Shown here piece by piece: positions 43,895-51,390 of a stretch of DNA of 64,000 nucleotides. The stretch is from assembly GCA_963782415.1 (NCBI GenBank), contig CAWAJT010000006.1, forward strand, positions 248,001-312,000. Direction: 5' to 3'. Source of the DNA: Bog-473 sp963782415. GTDB lineage: Bacteria; Actinomycetota; Acidimicrobiia; Acidimicrobiales; RAAP-2. Under the pieces are notes generated by a model that was given only the letters and a program-made list of their open reading frames with translations, searched no databases and was not told where the DNA came from. Within the stretch, counting starts at the first letter, position 1. Each line of letters begins with the position of its first letter. The translations under genes and the position numbers were made by a program.

Positions 43895-44503
43895 TCAGGG
43901 CACAGCGTACAGAGCGCGGCGGTCGATGCAATGGATCACCGCGTCGGGGACCAAACCTTCCACCGACTGGCCCGCAGCCAGGAGGTCGCGGACCTGCGAG
44001 CTCGAGACAGGCACCTGCGGCCCGTCCACCCATTCGACGTCCCAACCAGGGGGAACGTCGGGCACGGGCCCGCCGGGCCGGGAGACGACGGCCAGGGTCA
44101 CCAGGCGCCGCAGGTCCTCGTGGCGGTGCCAGGTGTCGAGCTCGGACACCAGGTCGGCGCCGACCACCAGATAGAGCTCGACAGGCCGCTCCCCGGCTTC
44201 GGCCAGGATCTCCTCGACCGTTTCCACCGAGTAGCTGGGACCACCCCGCTGCATTTCGAGCCGGCTTGCCTCCGCGCCCGGGACCTCTCGCGCCAGGGCC
44301 TCGGTCAGCGCAAAGCGGTCCTCGGCGGGGGTGACGGTTCGTTGGCCGGACTTCTGCCACGGATCGTTTGCCACGACGAGGAGTAGACGGTCGAGTCCGA
44401 GCCGATCTATCACGGCGTGCGCCGCGACGGCGTGCCCGGCGTGCGGCGGGTCGAAGGTGCCGCCGAGGATCCCGATTCGGCGAGGCGCCTCAGGCGTCGG
44501 CAA
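43895..44503 (-). CDS. nadD: Nicotinate-nucleotide adenylyltransferase
   Basis: 202-aa adenylyltransferase making nicotinate adenine dinucleotide. The HxGH-type motif lies in GILGGTFDPPHAGH near the N-terminus; VVANDPWQKSG, PSYSVETVEEI and the late VSSSQVRDLL (ISSTxIR-like) complete the set. TTG 44503 is chosen because it is 2 bases after the preceding stop and gives the normal length. NadD-rsfS proximity is conserved widely, although here it is separated from obgE-proBA by more than 10 kb. Confidence 0.93.
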   Translation of the reverse strand: MPTPEAPRRIGILGGTFDPPHAGHAVAAHAVIDRLGLDRLLLVVANDPWQKSGQRTVTPAEDRFALTEALAREVPGAEASRLEMQRGGPSYSVETVEEILAEAGERPVELYLVVGADLVSELDTWHRHEDLRRLVTLAVVSRPGGPVPDVPPGWDVEWVDGPQVPVSSSQVRDLLAAGQSVEGLVPDAVIHCIDRRALYAVP

Positions 44504-44505
44504 GT

Positions 44506-44781
44506 TCAGGTGCCGGCGAGTTCGGCAATCACCGGCGCCAGGGCGTCCATTTCGGCCTCGTGCACGACGATGTACGTGAAGCCGAGCTCCTGGCGGCGGC
44601 GGCGCAGTGTCTCGATGATCTCCTCGACGGTGCCGATCAACGCCAGCGGCGCCGCACGCAACTGGTCGGGGGTCAGGTCGAAGACCGCGGCGAGCGACTC
44701 GAAGACCTCGGCTGCGTTGGCCACCACCTGCACGGCCACGGTCCAGCACTGGAACTCGAGAGCGTCGGCGCGCTCCCCGCC
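44506..44781 (-). CDS. LLM oxidoreductase, C-terminal part (downstream of frameshift)
   Basis: Carries the last 90 residues of an LLM-class oxidoreductase: DALEFQCWTVAVQVV, FESLAAVFDLTPDQLR, IGTVEEIIETLRRRRQELG and FTYIVVHEAEMDALAPVI. It joins the upstream frame if one base is restored to the C run at 44775-44778. Restored, the protein would be about 309 aa, a normal size. Confidence 0.75.
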   Translation of the reverse strand, partial: GGERADALEFQCWTVAVQVVANAAEVFESLAAVFDLTPDQLRAAPLALIGTVEEIIETLRRRRQELGFTYIVVHEAEMDALAPVIAELAGT

Positions 44782-45434
44782 GCTTCTCGGGCCCAGCGCA
44801 CCCTGTCGGCGTACTTCTCGACAACGGCCTCGGCGGCGACCTCCGGTCCGACATGGCCGGCGGCCAGGCTCGGCACGATGCTCACCACGTCGGCATATTG
44901 CCCGGCAAGAGTGAGGACGCGTCGCCCCCCACCGCCGATCACGATCGGTGGACCACCCGGCGTCACCGGGACGGGCGACGCCGGAGCCTCGGTGACGCTG
45001 TAGTGCGCGCCGTTGAAGGAGGCGCTGCCGTCGCGCCACAGGGCGCGCATGATGGCCAGGCTCTCGGCCAGCCGTGCCACTCGCACCGAGGGAGTGTCCA
45101 TCGGGATTCCCGACTGCTCGTAGTCCGTGGTCATCCAACCGGCACCGAGGCCGAACTCGAAACGGCCGCCGGTGACGACGTCGAGCGTGGCGGCCTCTTT
45201 GGCCAGGACGACGGGATGACGGAAATCGTTGTCGAGCACGAGGGTGCCGACACGCAGCGTGGTCGTCGCCTCGGCTGCCACGGTGGCGGCGATCATGGGG
45301 GCCCACTGGTCGTCGAGGTGGTCGGGCACGTACAGCGTGGAGTACCCCAGGTCCTCGGCCTTACGGGCCAGCTCGCGCCACGCAGCCGGGGATGCTGCCT
45401 TCGATACCTGGAGGGCGAATCGGAAGGCGGCCAT
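44673..45434 (-). CDS. LLM-class F420-dependent oxidoreductase, N-terminal part (upstream of frameshift)
   Basis: From ATG 45434: FRFALQVSKAASPAAW, LGYSTLYVPDHLDDQWAPM, LRVGTLVLDNDFRHPVVLAKE and VTGGRFEFGLGAGWM, all typical of this TIM-barrel family, with VTPGGPPIVIGGGGRRVL later. Real sequence stops at RWAREAAG, near 44780; the rest of this frame to 44673 is not conserved. A TAGGAT box 8 nt before the ATG implies a leaderless transcript. Substrate unknown. Divergent from DAHP synthase across only 32 bases. Confidence 0.78.
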   Translation of the reverse strand: MAAFRFALQVSKAASPAAWRELARKAEDLGYSTLYVPDHLDDQWAPMIAATVAAEATTTLRVGTLVLDNDFRHPVVLAKEAATLDVVTGGRFEFGLGAGWMTTDYEQSGIPMDTPSVRVARLAESLAIMRALWRDGSASFNGAHYSVTEAPASPVPVTPGGPPIVIGGGGRRVLTLAGQYADVVSIVPSLAAGHVGPEVAAEAVVEKYADRVRWAREAAGSAPTLSSSSAGPWPCRWWPTQPRSSSRSPRSST

Positions 45435-45442
45435 GAGGGGCG

Positions 45443-45460
45443 ATCCTACGGCGTTAACCT
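45443..45460. promoter_or_regulatory. Back-to-back leaderless promoter boxes (LLM gene and DAHP synthase)
   Basis: Within a 32-base divergent gap, TAGGAT on the minus strand (45448-45443) lies 8 nt before ATG 45434, and TAACCT on the plus strand (45455-45460) lies 6 nt before GTG 45467. There is no room for leaders, which supports leaderless starts on both sides. Confidence 0.45.
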
Positions 45461-45466
45461 GGTGCG

Positions 45467-46825
45467 GTGACGAGCCCCGCTGCATCTCCCTCGTGGAGTC
45501 CCGCGTCCTGGCGGAAGTTCCCTGCGGCACAGCAGCCCGAGTGGCCGGACGCCGACGCGCTCAAGAAGGCCGAGACGAGGCTGGCCACGGTGCCCCCCCT
45601 CGTCTTCGCCGGCGAAGCCCGCCAGCTGACCGGGCACCTCGCCCAGGTGGCCAACGGCGAAGCCTTCTTGCTGCAGGCGGGCGACTGTGCCGAGTCGTTC
45701 TCCGAGTTCAACGCAGATGCCATCCGGGACAAGCTCAAGATCATTCTCCAGATGGCCGTGGCCCTGACATACGCGGCCGGCGTTCCGGTGGTGAAGGTGG
45801 GACGCATCGCCGGTCAGTTCGCCAAGCCGCGCTCGGCGAGCACCGAACGGATCGGCGACGTGGAGCTGCAGTCCTTCCGCGGCCACATGGTGAACGACGA
45901 GGCCTTCGAGGCCGACGCCCGCACCCCGGACCCGGAGCGCATGGTGGCGGCGTACCAGCAGTCGTCTTCGACCCTCAACCTGCTGCGCGCCTTCACGAAG
46001 GGTGGATTCGCCGATTTGTCCCAGGTGCACCTGTGGAACCAGCAGTTCGTCTCGTCATCGAGCGAGGGCCAGCGCTACGAGCGCATCGCGTCCGAAATCG
46101 ACCGTGCGTTGCGCTTCATGGCCGCCTGTGGGATCGACCTCGGCGCTGAGGTCGGACTGCACCAGGTCGACTTCTACACGAGCCACGAGGCGCTGATCCT
46201 GCCCTACGAGGAATGCCTCACCCGCGTCGACTCGCTCACCGGCGATTGGTACGACTGCTCGGCCCACATGGTCTGGGTGGGCGACCGCACCCGCCAGCTC
46301 AACGGGGCTCACCTCGAGTTCCTCTCGGGTGTGCACAACCCGATCGGCGTCAAGGTCGGGCCCAACTGCAGCCCCGCCGAAGTCGTGGCCCTGTGCGAGC
46401 GCCTGAACCCAGACCGGCTGGCAGGCCGCCTCACGCTGATCACCCGGCTCGGAGCCGAGCGGGTGACCGAGCTGCTGCCGCCGATGGTCCGTGCGGTCGA
46501 GGCCGAGGGCCACGCCGTGGTCTGGGCCTGCGACCCCATGCACGGCAACACGTTCACGAGCGACGGCGGCCGCAAGACCAGACGCTTCGACGACATTCTC
46601 TCCGAGCTGCGTTCCTTCTTCGACGTCCACCGCGACGAGGGGACCTGGCCCGGCGGCCTCCACGTGGAGTTGACCGGCGACGACGTGACCGAATGCCTCG
46701 GTGGAGCGGAGGAGATCTTCGAAGTGGACCTTGATGCCCGCTACACGACCACGTGCGACCCGAGGCTCAATCCGCGCCAGTCGCTCGACCTGGCCTTCCG
46801 CGTGGCGGAATTCCTCCGCAGTTGA
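45467..46825 (+). CDS. aroG: Type II 3-deoxy-D-arabino-heptulosonate 7-phosphate synthase
   Basis: 452-aa class II DAHP synthase, first enzyme of aromatic amino-acid synthesis. Family blocks: PLVFAGEARQLTGHLA, LLQAGDCAESF, KVGRIAGQFAKPRS, PYEECLTRVDS, VGDRTRQLNGAHLEFL, GPNCSPAEV and WACDPMHGNTF, with Cys and His/Glu/Asp metal ligands in place. Starts at GTG 45467 with a TAACCT box upstream. Its stop overlaps the TTG start of the secreted repeat protein, an unexpected coupling. Confidence 0.95.
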   Translation: MTSPAASPSWSPASWRKFPAAQQPEWPDADALKKAETRLATVPPLVFAGEARQLTGHLAQVANGEAFLLQAGDCAESFSEFNADAIRDKLKIILQMAVALTYAAGVPVVKVGRIAGQFAKPRSASTERIGDVELQSFRGHMVNDEAFEADARTPDPERMVAAYQQSSSTLNLLRAFTKGGFADLSQVHLWNQQFVSSSSEGQRYERIASEIDRALRFMAACGIDLGAEVGLHQVDFYTSHEALILPYEECLTRVDSLTGDWYDCSAHMVWVGDRTRQLNGAHLEFLSGVHNPIGVKVGPNCSPAEVVALCERLNPDRLAGRLTLITRLGAERVTELLPPMVRAVEAEGHAVVWACDPMHGNTFTSDGGRKTRRFDDILSELRSFFDVHRDEGTWPGGLHVELTGDDVTECLGGAEEIFEVDLDARYTTTCDPRLNPRQSLDLAFRVAEFLRS

Positions 46826-48360
46826 TCCGCCGCCTCGTCCTTGCCGTGCTGGCGACAGCACTGCCACTGCTGGCGCTCGTGGCCGTGGCGGCCACGACCT
46901 CGGCACCGCCCGCCGCGGCTGCCACGACCACGCCCGCCTACTGGCTGGCGGCGTCCGACGGAGGCGTCTTCAGCTTCGGGGGCGCCACCTACTACGGCTC
47001 CACCGGCGGCATGGTGCTCAACAAGCCGGTGGTGGGCATCGCCGCCACGTCGGATAGCGGCGGCTACTACGAGGTGGCCTCCGACGGGGGCGTCTTCAGC
47101 TACGGCGACGCCACGTTCTACGGCAGCACGGGCAGCCTGCGCCTCAACCAACCGATCGTCGGCATGGCGGTGGTGCCCGGCGGTGGCGGCTATTGGCTCG
47201 TCGCCGCGGACGGCGGGATCTTCAGTTATGGCTCCGCCAAGTTCTTCGGCAGCACCGGCAGTATGCGGCTGAACAGGCCGGTGGTCGGCATGGCCGCTAC
47301 ACCGAGTGGCAACGGCTACTGGCTCGTCGCCTCCGACGGTGGGATCTTCAGCTACGGCGACGCCCAGTTCCAGGGGAGCACCGGCAGCCTGCGGCTGAAC
47401 AAGCCGATCGTCGGCATGATCACCGGACCCGGCGGCAACGGGTACTTTCTCGTGGCCTCGGACGGCGGCATCTTCAGTTTCGGCTCGGCTCCGTTCTTCG
47501 GTTCGCTGGGCGGCCAGAGCCTGAAGCACCCGATCGTCGCCGCTGCAGCCACACCCTCGGGTGACGGGTACTGGTTCACCGATACCGCGGGGCTCGTGTC
47601 GAACTTCGGATCGGCCAAGTACTACGGCTCGGCGCCGCCGAACCTCTTCCGGCCGATCGTCGGCATCGCTGAGGCACCGGGTACCACCGGTGCGTTCATC
47701 GGCGGAACATATCCCTCGGGGTCGTACGGCTACGACATCAGCAAGTTCCAATGCAACAGCCTGCCGGGCGGGGACCATCAGATCGGCATCGTGCAGGTGG
47801 ATGGCAGCTCCTCGGCCAACACCAATACGTGCCTGACCCAAGAGCTGCAATGGGCGGCCGGCGGCCTGAACCTCTACACCTACCTGACGTACAGCACCTC
47901 GACGGTGAACCAGCCCGGTTGTAACGGCAACACCTCGTGCAATGCGGGCTTCGCGGCCGGACTGCATGCCTACCAGGCCGCCAACGCAGCGGGAGCCGGG
48001 TCAACTGGAACCCCGTGGTGGCTCGACGTCGAGAAGAACAGCGCCTCGATCGGGGCATGGTCGGCCAACACGGCGGAGAACGCCCTGTTCGTCCAGGGCG
48101 CACTCAACGCCCTGCACGAGACAGAGGGGATCGCCGACGTCGGGATCTATGCCAGCCCAGGGGTGTGGAACCAAATCGTCGGGAACAATTACGCCCCCTC
48201 TGTTCCGTACTGGATGGCCGACTACCTGGCGGCGCCCAGTGGCCCCGGTTCGTGCGCGGACTACTGGAACTGGGTGAACAACCATGGGGCGCACCTCCCT
48301 GGCCCACCACAGATCGTGCAGTACAACAGCCAGCAGTACGACGAAGACTACGCCTGCTAG
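46822..48360 (+). CDS. Secreted protein with six 42-residue repeats and a glycoside-hydrolase-like C-terminus
   Basis: 512-aa exported protein. A signal peptide (LIRRLVLAVLATALPLLALV) is followed by six repeats (residues 40 to about 290) built on YWLVASDGGIFSYG...FGSTGS...NKPIVGMA, a beta-propeller-like pattern, then a C-terminal domain of about 210 residues beginning YGYDISKFQC. That domain resembles GH25/DUF1906-type glycoside-hydrolase-like folds: VQVDGSS, TYLTYS, TPWWLDVEKNS (DxE), VGIYASPGVWN and a terminal QYDEDYAC. It may bind or cleave cell-wall glycan. TTG 46822 is chosen because it opens the signal peptide and overlaps the DAHP synthase stop (TTGA). Confidence 0.82.
   Translation: MIRRLVLAVLATALPLLALVAVAATTSAPPAAAATTTPAYWLAASDGGVFSFGGATYYGSTGGMVLNKPVVGIAATSDSGGYYEVASDGGVFSYGDATFYGSTGSLRLNQPIVGMAVVPGGGGYWLVAADGGIFSYGSAKFFGSTGSMRLNRPVVGMAATPSGNGYWLVASDGGIFSYGDAQFQGSTGSLRLNKPIVGMITGPGGNGYFLVASDGGIFSFGSAPFFGSLGGQSLKHPIVAAAATPSGDGYWFTDTAGLVSNFGSAKYYGSAPPNLFRPIVGIAEAPGTTGAFIGGTYPSGSYGYDISKFQCNSLPGGDHQIGIVQVDGSSSANTNTCLTQELQWAAGGLNLYTYLTYSTSTVNQPGCNGNTSCNAGFAAGLHAYQAANAAGAGSTGTPWWLDVEKNSASIGAWSANTAENALFVQGALNALHETEGIADVGIYASPGVWNQIVGNNYAPSVPYWMADYLAAPSGPGSCADYWNWVNNHGAHLPGPPQIVQYNSQQYDEDYAC
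46939..47691. repeat. Six tandem ~126-bp coding repeats
   Basis: Five units of 126 bp and a last of 123 bp, each encoding the 42-residue (41 in the last) propeller-like motif of the secreted protein. Units 2-5 are most alike; the last is diverged. Confidence 0.85.
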
Positions 48361-48793
48361 CACTCTGAACGCTCCAGACGACCCGGCGGTTCGAGCCATC
48401 CGCTACGAGTGGCGGACGTCGTTCGACAACGACGACGTCAACGCCCTCCACGCGCAGGGCTTCGCGCACCCCGTGCTCGACATCGACTGGCGGGCCCAAG
48501 TGGAACGGCACAGCCTGGGCTGGGTCTGCGCGACCACGTGCGACGGGCGACTCGTCGGCTTCGTGAACGTCGCCTGGGACGGGGGCGCCCACGCCTTCGT
48601 CCTCGACACCCTCGTCGAACAGGGCCTGCAGCGGACCGGGATCGGACGTGGCCTCGTGGCCGTGGCCCAACGCGAGAGCCGCGCCGCCGGGTGCGAATGG
48701 CTCCATGTCGACTTCGACGAGGAGCTGCTCGCCTTCTACGTCGGATCGTGCGGGTTCACGCCGACCTCGGCTGGCCTCATTGCGTTGCGCTGA
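48284..48793 (+). CDS. GNAT-family N-acetyltransferase
   Basis: Acetyl-CoA-dependent acyltransferase with a compact GNAT core: GWVCATTCDGRLVGFVNVAWDG, then the acetyl-CoA loop LQRTGIGRGLVAVAQRES (R/QxxGxG/A-type) and AFYVGSCGFTPT near the end. The core starts only near 48395 and no ATG/GTG/TTG lies between it and the upstream stop, so ATG 48284, inside the previous gene in another frame, is used with doubt; a non-standard start near 48364 is possible. Its 3' end overlaps the convergent kinase gene by 17 bases. Substrate unknown. Confidence 0.75.
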   Translation: MGRTSLAHHRSCSTTASSTTKTTPASTLNAPDDPAVRAIRYEWRTSFDNDDVNALHAQGFAHPVLDIDWRAQVERHSLGWVCATTCDGRLVGFVNVAWDGGAHAFVLDTLVEQGLQRTGIGRGLVAVAQRESRAAGCEWLHVDFDEELLAFYVGSCGFTPTSAGLIALR

Positions 48794-49415
48794 GCAAGAG
48801 CGCCCGTAGCCGCCCCACGTTCAGCTCCACCGAGTCGTCGCCGTCCAGGGCGAGGTCGACGTCGTCGGGCGGCTCCCACGACTCCCGTGACCGCTCCACC
48901 TGCGTCCAGTCCAGCTCGTACCAGCCGGGAATCAGACGCTGGCGACCCTCCACGCGGGACCGGTGCAGGTCGGCGTCGGCACACGACGTCATCACCACGA
49001 GGCTCGCCGCGCCCTCCTCGCGCGCCACCTGTCGTGTCCCCTCGACCTCGGGTGCACGGGCCACCCCGTCGAGGACGACCGAGCGGCCCAGGCGAAGTTG
49101 GGCTCGCGCCAGCGCCCACAGGAGCGACCATCCGACCCCTCGGTGTCCGCGCAACCCCATGGAGTCCAGCGTCTGCTGCAATTCGGGATAGGGCCGCAGT
49201 CCGCTCATGGCCCAGTCGTGCCCGAGGACAGGCGCTCCGAGCGTCTTGCCGGCTTCCGCCGCCATGGTCGACTTCCCCGTGCCCGGCAGGCCGGTGATCA
49301 GCACCAAGAGCACGGCTGGCGCTCCTGCCCGGAAGGCGGCTCTTGGCCCATGAGGGAGCGAAACCCGTTCCCTCCCGCCGGCTGAGGGACCATCGGGCCG
49401 CCCGGCCACACTCAC
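48777..49415 (-). CDS. P-loop kinase-like protein (AAA_33 type)
   Basis: 212-aa P-loop protein with Walker A GLPGTGKSTM near residue 45 and a lid region with RSRVEGRQR; the layout resembles small-molecule or nucleotide kinases of the zeta-toxin/AAA_33 group. The downstream part DADLHRSRV... WYELDWTQVERSRE fits that group. GTG 49415 overlaps the methyltransferase stop (GTGA). It is third in an operon after a universal stress protein and a methyltransferase. Substrate unknown; no antitoxin partner is seen, so a toxin role is not supported. Confidence 0.78.
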   Translation of the reverse strand: MSVAGRPDGPSAGGRERVSLPHGPRAAFRAGAPAVLLVLITGLPGTGKSTMAAEAGKTLGAPVLGHDWAMSGLRPYPELQQTLDSMGLRGHRGVGWSLLWALARAQLRLGRSVVLDGVARAPEVEGTRQVAREEGAASLVVMTSCADADLHRSRVEGRQRLIPGWYELDWTQVERSRESWEPPDDVDLALDGDDSVELNVGRLRALLLSATQ

Positions 49416-50149
49416 GTCTGGGGCAATTTCTCCCACACCGACACGTGCGACATGCTCTCGCTGGTGAAGGGCTCACGTCGCCACCCGCTCCAACGCTCGC
49501 GCAACCGCATTCCGGCGATCCGCGCCATGAGGTCGAGCTCGGCGGGCCACACGTAGCGGTACGGCATGGCGAACGTCGTCGCCCGGCCCTCGTCGACCCA
49601 GTAGTGATGCGAGACGCCCAGTTGCTGGGCAACGTCGAGCGTGTCGAACCCCAACCGATCCGGTGTGACGTGGAAGGCCCGAGACGTCTCTCCCGGCGGC
49701 AACCGCCGCAACGGCGGGACCTCGACCTCGACGACGAAGCAGCCACCAGGTTCGAGGTGGCCGCTCACCGTCGTGAAGCACGCAACCTGGTCGTCCTGGC
49801 TCGTCAGGTTCTCGATCGTGTTGTAGACGAGATACGCCAGACGGAAGATCCCGTCGACCGTGGTGGAGGCGAAGTCGCCGATCGTCACCCCGATGGCATC
49901 GCCGCCCGGCTTCGCTCGCAACTGCGCCACCATGTCCGGCGACAGGTCGACCCCGTGCACGGCGATGCCGCGTGCCGCCAACGGCAACGCAATCCGGCCG
50001 GTGCCGACACCGAGTTCGAGCGCGGCGCCATCACCGGCAAGCTCGGCGAGGAAATCAACGGTGGCGTCGACAAGGGCGGGATGGAAGCGTTCCGGTGTGT
50101 CCGCGTCGTAGTGGGCGGCGACGGAGCCGGCGAAGTAGTCCTTCCGCAC
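49412..50149 (-). CDS. SAM-dependent class I methyltransferase
   Basis: 245-aa methyltransferase: motif I ALELGVGTGRIALPLA, an acidic residue in VHGVDLSPDMV (motif II), IGDFAST, then LVYNTIENLTSQDDQ and EPGGCFVVEVEVPPL. The C-terminal half, FAMPYRYVWPAELDLMARIAG, is of the kind found in methyltransferases of small molecules or lipids. GTG 50149 gives a compact protein; an in-frame upstream start at 50200 would overlap the stress-protein gene. It is 20 bases after that gene and coupled to the kinase by GTGA. Confidence 0.85.
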   Translation of the reverse strand: MRKDYFAGSVAAHYDADTPERFHPALVDATVDFLAELAGDGAALELGVGTGRIALPLAARGIAVHGVDLSPDMVAQLRAKPGGDAIGVTIGDFASTTVDGIFRLAYLVYNTIENLTSQDDQVACFTTVSGHLEPGGCFVVEVEVPPLRRLPPGETSRAFHVTPDRLGFDTLDVAQQLGVSHHYWVDEGRATTFAMPYRYVWPAELDLMARIAGMRLRERWSGWRREPFTSESMSHVSVWEKLPQT

Positions 50150-50169
50150 CGGCCCGCTCGTCCAGACGT

Positions 50170-50601
50170 CTAGTTGGTCTTGACGACCAGGACGGCACAA
50201 TGCGCACCGTGCGCCACCGAATTGGGCACGCTGCCGAGATAGCGACGCTGCATTCCCTTGCTGCCCACCACAATGAGGTCGGCGCCCACCTCGACAGCGA
50301 TGGAGAGGATCACGTCGTCCGCGTTCCCCTGCGCGGCGTGTGCCTGAGCCACGAGCCCTTCCCCGAACCGCTCGACGGCGCCCTGGACGATGGCCCGGGC
50401 GCTCTCCTCGGCAACAGCCTGGCCGGCCCCACTGTCGACGAGGTCGACGCCCGCCGCTGCCCCCATGCCCGGACGCGGGGTCCGGAAGGCCGTGACAATG
50501 TGCAAAGCCGCGCCCAACGATCGGGCCAACTCCGCCGCAGACTGAACCGCCATATCGGCGGTGGGCGAACCATCCGTGCCGACAACCAGTGTCTTGTACA
50601 T
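50170..50601 (-). CDS. Universal stress protein (UspA family)
   Basis: 143-aa UspA-fold protein: KTLVVGTDGSPTADMAV at the N-terminus and the ATP-binding end VGSKGMQRRYLGSVPNSVAHGAHCAVLVVK (quoted in parts: GSKGMQRRYLGSV, SVAHGAHCAVLVV). The G-2x-G-9x-G(S/T) motif suggests ATP binding. ATG 50601 has AAAAGGA nine bases upstream. First gene of a stress-protein/methyltransferase/kinase operon. Confidence 0.93.
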   Translation of the reverse strand: MYKTLVVGTDGSPTADMAVQSAAELARSLGAALHIVTAFRTPRPGMGAAAGVDLVDSGAGQAVAEESARAIVQGAVERFGEGLVAQAHAAQGNADDVILSIAVEVGADLIVVGSKGMQRRYLGSVPNSVAHGAHCAVLVVKTN

Positions 50602-50678
50602 CGCGTACGTCCTTTTTCGCCGGAAGGGGTCAGCGTACTCCGCGAGAACGGCGGTACCACGGCCCGACGTGCCTCGTG

Positions 50679-50895
50679 TCAAGCAAGGGCCCACTGCACG
50701 AAGCCGGCCTCCCAGAACTCCACCAGGCGGGGAGGCGGTTCCGGCCAGGCATGGCCCGCATGGACAGCACGCTGCCTCGCTAGCCCGTCGTCGAGGTCCG
50801 TGTTCCAGAAGGCCCGTGCCGCCGTTCCAGCCGAAGCCCGTCGGCTCGGGTCGCCCCGTCGGTACGGGCACGGCGTCGCCGACGAGCGCGAACAA
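50679..50895 (-). pseudogene. C-terminal remnant of a beta-lactamase-related serine hydrolase
   Basis: Two frames together give a piece of the class C beta-lactamase/EstB-type family: FALVGDAVPVPTGRPEPTG-FGWNGGTG in one frame (short pieces), then FWNTDLDDGLARQR and PPPRLVEFWEAGFVQWALA in the next, ending at TGA 50679. The GWNGG block followed by a final FW...A tail is the usual end of these proteins. The first ~300 residues are absent and a frameshift divides what remains, so this is a relic. Confidence 0.5.
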
Positions 50896-50987
50896 CTATA
50901 AACCCGCGTGCGAATAGTTGCAGGAGGCATCCGCCCACCCGCCATGGCTTGGCGGACCGAGCCCACCGGTCGCCGGAGCGAGGCCGG

Positions 50988-50993
50988 TAGCGT
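50988..50993 (+). promoter_or_regulatory. Candidate -10 box of a leaderless promoter (MmcQ/YjbR gene)
   Basis: TAGCGT lies 7 nt before ATG 51001; no ribosome-binding site is seen. Confidence 0.35.
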
Positions 50994-51000
50994 CGAGCGC

Positions 51001-51390
51001 ATGGCGACGATTGCAGATGTCGAGCAGATGATCGCCCGACTGCCCGAGGTGACCGAAGGGGCCCGACACGGCCATCGGACGTGGTTCGTCGGCGGCAAGG
51101 CCTTCGCCTGGGAGCGCCCGTTTTCCAAGGCGGACCTCAAGCGGTTCGGCGAAACCACCCCGCCCGATGGCCCGATCCTCGCGCTGAGCACGGCCGACCT
51201 CGCCGACAAGGAGGCCTTGCTGGCGACCGGCGCCAAGGGGTTCTTCACCATCACACACTTCGACGGCTACGCCGCGGTGCTCGTGCAACTACGGGCGGCC
51301 ACCAAGAAGCCCCTGCGTGAGGCGATCGAGGATGCCTGGCTTGCCGTCGCGCCCGAGCCCGTGGCTCGCGCCTTCCTCAGCGGCGCCTGA
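51001..51390 (+). CDS. MmcQ/YjbR-family DNA-binding-like protein
   Basis: 129-aa protein of the MmcQ/YjbR fold: ATIADVEQMIARLPEVTEG, HGHRTWFVGGKAFAWERPF and HFDGYAAVLVQLRAATKKPLREAIEDAWLAVAP, quoted as short pieces. The family is small and its role poorly known; the fold resembles double-wing DNA-binding proteins. ATG 51001 is chosen for a TAGCGT box 7 nt upstream. Its last 102 bases overlap the 3' end of the convergent phosphatase gene. Confidence 0.85.
   Translation: MATIADVEQMIARLPEVTEGARHGHRTWFVGGKAFAWERPFSKADLKRFGETTPPDGPILALSTADLADKEALLATGAKGFFTITHFDGYAAVLVQLRAATKKPLREAIEDAWLAVAPEPVARAFLSGA

Noticed and set aside
46939..47691. CRISPR array or satellite DNA
   Set aside because: The period is 126 bp, in frame, diverged at the DNA level but conserved at protein level; these are coding repeats. 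No direct-repeat/spacer pattern of 25-40 bp was seen anywhere.
48777..49415. Zeta-type toxin
   Set aside because: No antitoxin gene is adjacent and the gene is third in a metabolic-looking operon; a general kinase call is safer.
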